DNA of 64,000 bases from Malaya genurostris. Its lineage: Eukaryota; Arthropoda; Insecta; Diptera; Culicidae. The DNA lies in contig NC_080572.1 in the NCBI RefSeq assembly GCF_030247185.1, positions 157,541,080 through 157,605,079 of the forward strand, in the 5' to 3' direction. The notes beneath the pieces are model-generated. The model worked only from the letters and a program-made list of their open reading frames with translations. It searched no databases and was not told the origin of the DNA. The translations under genes were made by a program, and so were the position numbers. Below are positions 1 through 9,504 of this stretch, in pieces (within the stretch, counting starts at the first letter, position 1; every line of letters starts with the position of its first letter).

Positions 1-577
1 GTGTCACTTTTGTGATTTTGATTCTTTTATTTAGGTTAGATTAAGCTTCACTTTCTTACCTTTTTTCCTAACCTGCTCGGCTCGGGTCGATTTCACCCGA
101 GAGAATGCGAACTTACTTCCCTTACATTTAGTTCAAAATAAAATTTCAAAGAATATCGAAAAGGAAGCAATATTTTAACATCAGAAAAAAAAACTAATTT
201 ATATGCACAATGAGAACGAACCATTTATTTAAGTCTTTCATTTTATAAAGTTTAACTATTAGGGATTTAAAGAAAACGCATCCGCTTCCGATTTTGATGC
301 GTCTTCTAGCGACGATCCAATGACCGAGTCCACCAGGCGGAATTGTAGCCGTTCACCATCAGCGGCAGCAGAAACAATGGCTACCGTTTTGTTTACACGT
401 GCAAAGCCTTACAATATATCTAGGCGGGTTTCTTCCGTCGAATTCTACACTTTTCCTGCGGTGAATATCGGGGACTTTCATCAGGCACTAGGTTCCACCC
501 GATGCAGGGTTACTCACAATCACTTATTTTTAGACCGGTGGTCAACACTTTTGTCACTGGAAGAATAATTCGTACTT
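1..577. other. Unassigned sequence left of the first hAT element
   Basis: No confident gene is visible. A plus-strand open frame runs from about 262 to the stop at 566-568. It is preceded by a splice-acceptor-like TTAG and begins with a Ser/Asp/Ala-rich stretch (SDFDASSSDDP at about 287-319). That composition could fit a disordered N-terminal host exon, possibly even a distant upstream exon of the GTPBP1-like gene at 35 kb, but no motif proves this and no convincing donor site was found. Confidence 0.25.
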
Positions 578-585
578 ATTAATAA
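578..585 (+). repeat. Left 8-bp target-site duplication of hAT element 1
   Basis: ATTAATAA here is repeated exactly at 14351-14358, immediately outside the opposite terminus. Confidence 0.85.
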
Positions 586-1212
586 CAGGCCTTCCGAATG
601 CTCATGCGTGTACAAATGCGACAGCTAGAGCGCACCGAAAATGTGTGTGTCGCATATTTATCCTGTGAGCGTGAGCGCTGACTCAAAGAGCAAACCAAAA
701 GCGTGTAAGAGACGCGTAGCGAGCACATAGAAACGGGATGTGCTGCTTGAAATTTCAGAGCATCGCATTTTCTTCTGTGCGCGACTCGTGCGCTTTGGTC
801 TCACGAGACAGCGCACGAGATTTTTTATGAGTGCAGCTTGTGTGCTATGTGAGCCACAGTAAGAGCTGCTGTTCAGTGTTGGTGATTGCCGCAAATTTCA
901 CAGAAGCTGCTATATTGCTATCTATATTGTATACAACATTTTCAATCCGGTAGAAGATGCTACAAGAACTCGATTCTCTCAATGCATGAACCGCGAGAGA
1001 ATTTTTCTACATTCCTTCGCTCCACTTCATACTCTGAGTATTTCTCGGCCCTTAACAAAATTGCAGTCTGATAATGATCGCCGCTGTGTGGAATTTACCA
1101 AGAGAGAATTGCAAGTTGACAATTATCGCAGAAAATCGAATCGATGATTCGACTGGATGATTCTCATACTAGGTTGCAATATTTCAAAACCCTTGTGTAG
1201 AGTATTCACATA

Positions 1213-2349
1213 TGCAGCGCCCTCAGCAAATTTTCCTTCGAATTTGCTAGTATTGTAGAAAAAGTAGGAAATTGTGAAGGAAACTCTCATATCAGCGTAG
1301 CTGCAACCTTCAGGTATAAACTTTGTTATTGAAGCGTGCACATTTGCGAGCATTAGTCATCGCAACGATGTTTAAGAAACTTTGTTATAAAACCATAGAC
1401 AGTTTCGAGCATTAGTCAGCGCAGCAATGTTGTAAAAACAAAGTTATATTTTTTTACGGACACTGCCTCTGGCCTAGCGACAGTGGTCTCGACTTTCGGT
1501 AGAACTTCGGGAGAAAGTCGGATGAACTTTTTACTTGAAATCACAAGCTCGGCTTGTACTAAAATCTTCGGGCTTCACCCGAAGGAAAATGTTAGGAGCT
1601 TAAAAACCCATAGTTGGGAAGAGTTATCAGTCAGTTCAATTTTAACGAGTGCGCGGTAAATAGCCGTTGGTCTCGGGCGTCGGCCCGTAGACAAATTAGG
1701 AGTCAGTTCGGTCTCAGAGTGCGCGGAAAATATCCGTTAGTCTCGGGCGTCGGCCCGTAGACAAGTTAGAGGCAGTTCAGTTTCACAGAGTGCGGTAGCT
1801 AGGCGCGAGTCTCGGGAGTCGACCCGTAGACAGATTAAGTATTTTTTGCTTCGAGTATTCGAGTTAGTTCAGTTCGGAGTGTAATACAGTAGCCGTAGGA
1901 ATGTACGTGCATAGGTGAAGTTTGAGTATCAAGTGACCTCAAAATCAAGTAAGAAATATTGATTGCTGTAAAGAGTGAAGATTTAACTGTTTCATGTGCA
2001 GGTTTGATATTCACATGCAAAAGAAAAATAGTTAGACACAGCCATTGTTCGTGTTAGGGTAGTGTTGATAATACACGAAAACAAAAATATGTGTTGAAGA
2101 ATAACTTATTTTATTAATGTAAACAAGTAAATGTGGATACATATATCCGACGAGTTCACCATGAAGTGTTGTGAATAGTTGAAACTCAGAAGAGGTGAAT
2201 TTCGTGATATTAATCTCAAATACGTGGATGAATCAATACAATGACATAAAAGAGAAACCGAATTGGAGAGTGTTATTCCGTATAGAACTGAAAGAAAACA
2301 TCCTTTTCGTTATTCCTCTTCCGCCACCCCCTCGGCCGGAAGCTATGCA
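1213..2349 (+). repeat. 5' long terminal repeat (1137 bp)
   Basis: It is identical to 12599-13735 apart from one base seen by eye. It contains three units of about 70 bp (1649-1718, 1719-1789, 1790-1842), each with a GC-rich core CGGGCGTCGGCCCG or variant that can form a small stem, followed by CGTAGACA. The promoter and poly(A) signals presumably lie in this LTR, but no TATA box could be assigned with confidence. Confidence 0.95.
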
Positions 2350-3760
2350 AGTGGTGACAGCGGTGGGACCAATACAAGTGGTGACAGCGGCACTAGCCGG
2401 AAGTGGCAAGGATACGCCAGGTCTAAGGAATAGGAATCCGGAATTAAGGATGTTGGGAGAAGTAGCATTAGTATGGTGAGTCCCCATTATTTTTATTTTT
2501 TCCTCGTTGTTTTGATCACGTAATGTTGCCACTTATTGTCATAAAAAAAAAATAAAGATGGCATTAGCGCGAAAATTTTTCTGATTGGTTTAGCTCGCGC
2601 TCGCAAGGACCAATATTATTTTTTCTAACTACATTACTCACAATCCATCAACTAGTAAACGATATCAGAACTTTTTCTCATGCCTACAGCGGGTTTCTAG
2701 AACAGTTATATACATTCCGTTGTTGAGTCATTTGGCAAGCAATAAATTTGTTCAAGTTTCCTTGAAAACTGCGGACGTATAGATTACGCTCACAGTTGAT
2801 TTGTTTACGTTTTGACCACGGTCAATACGAGCGCAGGTGTTGAAGAAAAAAAAAACAACACCGCGATAATACTTACAAAAGTGGCCACACTAGCATAAAG
2901 GCCTTAGAAGTTTTTTTTTGCCTTCGTTGAAAAAACACGGATATCACGACCAGCTGAACAGTTAGCACTGGTGTAATGATTATAAGGTCAAGGTGACCAT
3001 CCGAAACCAACGCGTATGAGCGAAGGAATCGGCAATCTGACGCATCATTTTGCGAATAAGCAAAAGTAGCCGTCTGACATAACGAAGCAAGTCAGTGAGC
3101 TAGGTACCAGGAGTGCATGCCACGAAGAAGATGTTCAAATTTGGTGAAGAACCAACCCGTATGGGCGGAGCCTATAGCAAAATGCGTTGCTAGGTAACAC
3201 ACCAACAACAATCGCGGCCATATTTGCGGGTAAAAGTCTGGCAACCGAAATAAAAACAGAGTACGGTAGCGGTATATGACAATAATAATAATAAACCGAC
3301 ATTGACTTTGAGTCGCGTACGGTAAACTATAATGTTAAACCACGAGTATGGTACGATGCGCTGTTGAAGCCTATGCCGCCGACCTTTGTAGCGAAATTAA
3401 CAAAGACAGTTTGGTTTGCGCACACGGCGGGTATGACAAATTTGAGAGCACCGAGTTGGGCTGGCTCAATAATAATAATAAAAAAATGCCAATGTGCACG
3501 AAATTTGACCACGTAGGGCTCGTAGCAGTTGAAGCTTTGTACGATACAATGATCAGTAATGTGAGACTAGGTCAAGTTTGTTTACGTGAATGAATGTCGA
3601 CCATAACCACGGTCAAGAATCAAGATTGTAATTATTTACAGCAAAAATGAATATCGTCCAGGGGGATTCATTTCAGCATTTTCTAAACATACGGCAAGCC
3701 AAATAATAATTTGGAGGCTTGACAGAGATATCATAGTACGAGAATCAAATTCAAACAAGC
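2350..3760 (+). other. Leader of the Ty3/gypsy element, with primer-binding-site candidate
   Basis: Immediately after the LTR, GTGGTGACAGCGG (2351-2363) is the likely primer-binding site: TGG directly downstream of the LTR would pair with a tRNA CCA end. The motif is repeated 30 bp later (2381-2393). Which tRNA it matches could not be decided. The remaining 1.3 kb has no long open frame. TTGACCACGGTCAA (about 2812-2825) is a near-perfect palindrome, and a related TAACCACGGTCAA lies at about 3605. Confidence 0.6.
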
Positions 3761-4760
3761 ATGGAATTTCAATTCCCTAAAGCGGAAGCACTGCAGTGCA
3801 TTCCAGAGTTCGATGGAACTACCGAACAGTTAGATGCGTTCATCTATCATATTGAACATTTCGAAAAACAATTCCCAGAAGAAACATCTAGAGACGATCT
3901 GATCTACGTAATATTATTGAAGTTGAAAAAAGAAGCAGCAGCTAGATTACTGCACATAAAAGCCGAAAATTGGCCTAAAATCAAAGAAAATCTTATACGT
4001 GAATTTGGGGAAATCGAAAGAATCGAAGACGTTGTTTTAAAAATAGAAACTTTGCGGCAAGAACCCAATGAACCATTCAAAAATTACAAAAAGCGCATAA
4101 TGAAAATTAAAGAGCAGTTGGACAATTACAATGAAGGGTGCTTTGCTCGGGAATCGCCAATGGAAGTCAGTCTAAGACTACATTGCTTAGCAGGCTTATA
4201 CAACGACGAATTGAAACGAATGGCACAAGGCCACAAAAAAAAAGACATTGTATGAGTTACTGGAGTATTTAGAAGAAATTGATATAGAACGAAAACATAT
4301 CGAAGTACTTGAACACAGACTTCAAGCAACAGAGCTGGGCTATAGAGTTCTTATGAGGAATCAAAAGTTTAGAACTCACGAAGGGTACCAATATGAAAAT
4401 AATGAGTATCAGCAAAAATACGATTTAACAAATCGATATGATAATAGAAAACCACCTAATAGATACAATGGTAATATTCGAGAGGAAAATAATGGGTTTT
4501 ATAAAAAACACTACGAAAATAATGAACTACAGTTATGGGTAAATTGCATGACTTACGATAATAGAAAAATATTTCGAAGATATGATCATAATATCAGGTC
4601 CAGAAATATGCCTGATCAAATGAGATATGGAGCATCAAGAACTACGAATGCAAATTTAGCCAAGCAAACATGTAAAATACAAAATTGGGATCGATACGGG
4701 GAGAATGAAAATGACGATAACCGTAAACCAATGAAGAGTGATGTGTACAAAAAAACGTAA
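3761..4760 (+). pseudogene. Ty3/gypsy Gag, split in two frames
   Basis: The first frame (3761-4255, 164 codons) starts MEFQFPKAEALQCIPEFDGT and continues as a helical capsid-like Gag core. The second (about 4248-4760) is a basic, Asn/Tyr/Arg-rich nucleocapsid-like tail that includes a coiled-coil-like start (LLEYLEEIDIERKHIEVLEH). The frames join at a run of nine A residues (4235-4243); a +1 shift is needed to continue. No CCHC zinc knuckle is visible, unlike many Gag proteins; the basic tail may bind RNA instead. Gag normally forms the virus-like particle that packages element RNA. The break could be an indel, an assembly error in a homopolymer, or recoding. Because the LTRs are almost identical, long decay is an unlikely explanation. 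Confidence 0.75.
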
Positions 4761-7700
4761 AGAAGGGATATGGGTCAAATTACATAAGACGAAAGACAAC
4801 GAATTTATGATGCTGTTGAGATCGGCAAACGAACCAAATAACGAGATGGGGTTGCTGGTAGACACTGGAGCATCTGGCAACTTGATAAGTAGACGAAGTG
4901 CAGAGTACATGGGAGCATATACAATTAATGATAACGAAATCATAGAATATTCCGGGATAACAGGTACTGTTATGAAAACATTAGGTACCGTAGAACTAAA
5001 CTTCATCATCGCAGGAAGAATTTTCCAAACGAAGTTCGACGTAGTGGAGAATTTGACTCCAGGGGGCATTTTGGGAATGACATTTATGAATAAGTATGTG
5101 ACTAGCATACACAATGACCAAGGTTGGATATGCTTACGGAAAATACCTCTAACCTTTGAACCGAAAACAGATTCATATGAAGCTCATCAAAAACAGGAGA
5201 AGAGAGTCGCAAAATATGAGGCAGAGAACAATGTCAAAATACAGGAAAAATACCAAGCGTATGATCAATCCAAGCTTAGTCCACAGGGTACGCAGTGTAC
5301 AGAAACGACAAAAAAATATACGGGGCAATGGCAAGAAGGTATGCCGCCTCACGAAATGTTAAAAATAGATTGTGCTAAAAACAACCAGTTATTTGTAAAA
5401 GTTGCTGCTGCAAATAGACCTAACGAAAAAATTAAGTACTTGCTCGATACTGGAGCATTTTATAACGTAATGAGATGGGATGCTGTCGCGAGAATAGGAT
5501 CAGAGAAAATAAACTATAAAGATAATTTATACATTGCAGGCTTTGATGGAACTCAATCACAGACTATTGGGTCAGTAAAAGTCACGTTGGTGATTGGAAA
5601 AACTCATTACAGAGTTAGATTTTATATAGTAAAAGATTTGTGTGTTCCTGGAATCATTGGAGCAGAGTTTTTAAAGATATACACAATTTATGTCACTCAG
5701 AATTTCGAGTACATATGCCTAAGTGTACCAAACGAGCACAAGAATTTGGCAAATACACCAGTAACAGGCAAAGAAAAGGTACACGCAACTGAGCATTATG
5801 GGATGCGTGCTGCAGATCAGAATGAGTGCAACATTGAAATAGCCACCCGCATAAATAATGAGAGAAATAATGAAGTAAATGATAATAATGAGAAGCCAAA
5901 GATGTCTTCAAACAGTGCAACTGAAGCAAAGAATAATTTTGAAATAAAAAAATCTCCTAGTAGAAATAGGACAACCGAAAAACATATTAAAACTGATGCA
6001 AAGAGTGGCAAAAATGAAGTAATTATCGTAAATGCTGAAGTCTTAGAGGGTAGTTTATCAAAGCATAATAAATATGAAGTGAATAAAAATGATAACATTA
6101 ATGCATCGTATCAGAGCAATTATGAGTTATACAAAAACGACGATCGTTCAGATAGTATGCTCCCCGGTTGTGGAACTACTATTACTAATGAAGAAGAGAA
6201 GGATTTTATTGACAGAGAGTATGACGAGGAAGATAAATTTTTCCTTGATTTAGATACAAATCAAGACGTAATTCTTACGGAAAATAAAAGATACGGTCAA
6301 ATAACTGGTCGAGACCGAACGGAAAAAGTATTAGAATCACTAAATATGAATCATCTAAAAAGAGAAAATTTTAGAGATATAGAGAAGATTATGGCATCAT
6401 ATAGTGATGTATTCTATCTGAAGGGGGATAAATTAACTATCACTGATGCGGCAGTGCACGAAATTGAGACCACCTCAAACGTGCCTATCAACAAACGGCA
6501 ATACAGATTTCCAGAAGCTACAAAGAAGCATATTAACGAAGAAATTGAAGAAATGCGTAGACAAGGTATCATAAGGCCTAGCAAAAGTCCGTGGAATGCA
6601 CCAGTCCTATGTGTTCCCAAGAAGGACGATGAATTTGGTAACAAGAAATACAGAATCGTGGTTGACTTCAGGGCTTTAAATTTAGTTACGAAGCCATTTG
6701 TATACCCAATTCCACTAATTGATGAGATTCTAGATAATCTTGGAAACAGTAAATATTTTTCTACCTTGGATTTAAAATCAGGGTTTTACCAAGTACCAAT
6801 TAACTCAAAAGATGCAGCCAAGACTGCGTTTTCAACTCCAAAAGGCCACTTTGAATTTACAAGAATGCCTATGGGCCTGCGTAACAGCCCGTCGACGTTC
6901 CAAAGATTAATGAATACGGTACTTTATGAGATAGAAGGGGTTAAAGCAATCGTCTATCTGGATGACATAATTGTTTTCGGTGTTACTATCGAAGAACACA
7001 ATGAAAACTTACGCAAAGTTTTAGAGGCTCTCCGTCGACATAATCTAAAAGTCGAGCCAGGTAAATGCCAAATTTTGAAAAATGAAATAAAGTATTTAGG
7101 ACATGTAATTGACAAAGAAGGAATTCGTCCTATGGAGGACAATATAAAAACAATTAAAGAGATGGCGGCACCAAAAACAGTCAAAGGTGTTCGGTCATTT
7201 TTAGGAACAGTAAATTTTTATGGAAAATTCATACCTCACATAGCAGAGAAACGTAAACCTTTGAACGATCTCTTGCGAAAGAATGTTAAGTTTACTTGGA
7301 CAGAAGAGTGTCAAAAATCTTTTGAGGAATTGCGGAATTTTTTAACTTCTGACACACTGTTAGTTAGACCGAACTATAAAGATACGTTCGTGATCACGAC
7401 AGATGCAAGCGAGTACGCTATTGGAGCAGTACTCTCGAATGAAAAATCAATCGACAGGCCTATTTCATATGCAAGCAGAGGTCTAGTAGGTGCTGAAAGA
7501 AAGTACCATACGATTGAAAAAGAGTTGTTAGCCATCGTATGGGCAGTGAACCGTTTCAAACATTTTATTTATAATCAGAGATTTATTGTATACACTGATC
7601 ATAGACCGCTAATTTCAATATGGCATTTAAAAGAAACTTCGCCTACGCTAACGCGTTTACGTCTGAAACTTCAAGGGTTGGAAATGGACATTCGCTATAA

Positions 7701-9504
7701 ACAAGGCAAAGACAATGTTGTGGCAGACTTTTTATCCAGACTGCCCGAACAGGCCGAGTCCTTACACCCTATTTCAATAGTCACTAGACAGCAAAAGCGT
7801 CAACAACAGCAGCAAGCAGAAAAAAATGAACTTGCGAAGCGGAAAGACGCGGAAAATAAAACAACTTCCCCAAAACAACTGAAAGACGAATCAGGCAGGT
7901 TTACGCTATTTAAAAATAAACAAAAGACAGAATGGAATCCGCACATGGACGGATTAGAAAATATCGATTTTGGATGGGACGAAAAGGAAGATTTGGGAGT
8001 ACTCTCACATTTCGAAGAATATGAAATATGCATAAATAACAATGACATCAAATTTGATCTGCTGAAATTTTCAAAACAAAAAACTAACGAAAGTGATTTT
8101 GATGGTACTTTCGTAATAGTAAACAGTAGATCAGCATATAAAGAACTAGCCGAGCTGATACACTTACCACACGGTTTAAAAGACTACCTAAATGGAAGAG
8201 TATTTTCAATCCCAGATCGTAAAATATGGGGATTGGTTCTAAATGGCTCGAGTAGATCAATAACCGATACAAGAATTCTAATAGATGGGTTAGTAGATGC
8301 ATTCACTAACTGCCCTGAAGACCTGAAAAATGCAAAGAACATGCAAATTATCTCTTTTCGAAACATGCAGAAAACTCCTGAGGCAAATGTGTTGAGATTT
8401 ATTGCCGAGAAATTTGATAAAATTTTCACACTATATGCACCGGAAAAAGACAGGATGTGGGTGCCAGAAAAAGAACGCGAAACTACATTGAAAGAATTCC
8501 ACGATGCTCCTCTAGGTGGACATGTTGGAAGCAAACGGATGTTGAAAAGAATGAGTCCACTATTCCATTGGACTAATATGCGGAAGGATATCGAAAATTA
8601 TGTTAAACAATGTAGCTCGTGCCAGAAAAACAAAATCGGTCGAGCGAACAAAATTCCAATGAGAATTACCACGACATCGTCCGAACCGTTCGAGAAATTG
8701 TATATGGACATAGTGGTATTACCCGAGTCAGAATGGGGGAACAGATACGGACTTGTGATGCAAGACGATCTGACTAGATATCTAATTGTAGCACCGATGG
8801 AAAATCAAGAGAGTGCTACGGTCGCGCAAACTTTCGTGAATAATTATATATGTAAATATGGAACACCCGCCGAATTGGTAACCGATAATGGAACCAACTT
8901 TGTTAGTTCTCTTATGAAAAACGTATGTAAAATTTTAAAAATTAAGAAAATTACTACAAGTACATATCATCCACAAGCAAACTTGGTGGAACGATCGAAT
9001 AGGGAACTGAAAACCTATTTAAGACAATACGTAGGTAACGAACCGAAAACATGGGATCAATTACTCCCATTCTTCAGTTTCGAATATAATACCACTGTAA
9101 ATTCCTCAACGGGTTATACACCGTTTGAATTATTATACGGAAGACGGGCGAATATCCCAAACTCCGTTTACAAATACGATAATGATGGTCTCTACTACGA
9201 GGACTACGTCAATGAAATGCGATCTACATTTAAACGACTTCACCATCAAGCCCGGGAGAATCTAATTGCGTCTAAACACAAGCGCAAAGAATTATATGAT
9301 AAAAACTCCAACGAATGGCAGCCAATGTGGGGAGACTTAGTGTTAGTAAAAGCCAATCCCACAGGCGCAGGACAAAAATTGCAATCACTTTGGAGAGGAC
9401 CGTATGAAGTAGTTGCTCTTCCTAGTGAGCAAACAACAACTATAAAGAATGGGAATAGACTAGAAAAGGTTCACAATAACCGATTGAAAAAGTATACGGA
9501 TTGA
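4738..9504 (+). CDS. pol: Ty3/gypsy Pol polyprotein with duplicated protease (1588 aa)
   Basis: Domain order: protease 1 (about residues 10-135; LLVDTGASGNLI with Asp42, then GILGMTF); protease 2 (about 205-330; YLLDTGAFYNVM with Asp237, then GIIGAEF); an Asn/Glu-rich linker to about 530; reverse transcriptase (YLDD at 740-743); RNase H (TDAS, Asp889; TDHRPL); integrase with an HHCC finger (His1255, His1262, Cys1292, Cys1295), catalytic Asp1324, Asp1383 and Glu1418; and a C-terminal GPY-type segment (LWRGPYEV). It makes and integrates element cDNA. Protease, RT and RNase H motifs look intact. The integrase has HPQANLVER where most relatives have one more residue (HPQANGxVER), leaving 34 residues between Asp1383 and Glu1418. 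The frame overlaps the end of gag by 23 nt and lies in the +1 phase, joining at a run of seven A residues near 4749; the first ATG may not be the true start. Confidence 0.93.
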   Translation: MMCTKKRKEGIWVKLHKTKDNEFMMLLRSANEPNNEMGLLVDTGASGNLISRRSAEYMGAYTINDNEIIEYSGITGTVMKTLGTVELNFIIAGRIFQTKFDVVENLTPGGILGMTFMNKYVTSIHNDQGWICLRKIPLTFEPKTDSYEAHQKQEKRVAKYEAENNVKIQEKYQAYDQSKLSPQGTQCTETTKKYTGQWQEGMPPHEMLKIDCAKNNQLFVKVAAANRPNEKIKYLLDTGAFYNVMRWDAVARIGSEKINYKDNLYIAGFDGTQSQTIGSVKVTLVIGKTHYRVRFYIVKDLCVPGIIGAEFLKIYTIYVTQNFEYICLSVPNEHKNLANTPVTGKEKVHATEHYGMRAADQNECNIEIATRINNERNNEVNDNNEKPKMSSNSATEAKNNFEIKKSPSRNRTTEKHIKTDAKSGKNEVIIVNAEVLEGSLSKHNKYEVNKNDNINASYQSNYELYKNDDRSDSMLPGCGTTITNEEEKDFIDREYDEEDKFFLDLDTNQDVILTENKRYGQITGRDRTEKVLESLNMNHLKRENFRDIEKIMASYSDVFYLKGDKLTITDAAVHEIETTSNVPINKRQYRFPEATKKHINEEIEEMRRQGIIRPSKSPWNAPVLCVPKKDDEFGNKKYRIVVDFRALNLVTKPFVYPIPLIDEILDNLGNSKYFSTLDLKSGFYQVPINSKDAAKTAFSTPKGHFEFTRMPMGLRNSPSTFQRLMNTVLYEIEGVKAIVYLDDIIVFGVTIEEHNENLRKVLEALRRHNLKVEPGKCQILKNEIKYLGHVIDKEGIRPMEDNIKTIKEMAAPKTVKGVRSFLGTVNFYGKFIPHIAEKRKPLNDLLRKNVKFTWTEECQKSFEELRNFLTSDTLLVRPNYKDTFVITTDASEYAIGAVLSNEKSIDRPISYASRGLVGAERKYHTIEKELLAIVWAVNRFKHFIYNQRFIVYTDHRPLISIWHLKETSPTLTRLRLKLQGLEMDIRYKQGKDNVVADFLSRLPEQAESLHPISIVTRQQKRQQQQQAEKNELAKRKDAENKTTSPKQLKDESGRFTLFKNKQKTEWNPHMDGLENIDFGWDEKEDLGVLSHFEEYEICINNNDIKFDLLKFSKQKTNESDFDGTFVIVNSRSAYKELAELIHLPHGLKDYLNGRVFSIPDRKIWGLVLNGSSRSITDTRILIDGLVDAFTNCPEDLKNAKNMQIISFRNMQKTPEANVLRFIAEKFDKIFTLYAPEKDRMWVPEKERETTLKEFHDAPLGGHVGSKRMLKRMSPLFHWTNMRKDIENYVKQCSSCQKNKIGRANKIPMRITTTSSEPFEKLYMDIVVLPESEWGNRYGLVMQDDLTRYLIVAPMENQESATVAQTFVNNYICKYGTPAELVTDNGTNFVSSLMKNVCKILKIKKITTSTYHPQANLVERSNRELKTYLRQYVGNEPKTWDQLLPFFSFEYNTTVNSSTGYTPFELLYGRRANIPNSVYKYDNDGLYYEDYVNEMRSTFKRLHHQARENLIASKHKRKELYDKNSNEWQPMWGDLVLVKANPTGAGQKLQSLWRGPYEVVALPSEQTTTIKNGNRLEKVHNNRLKKYTD

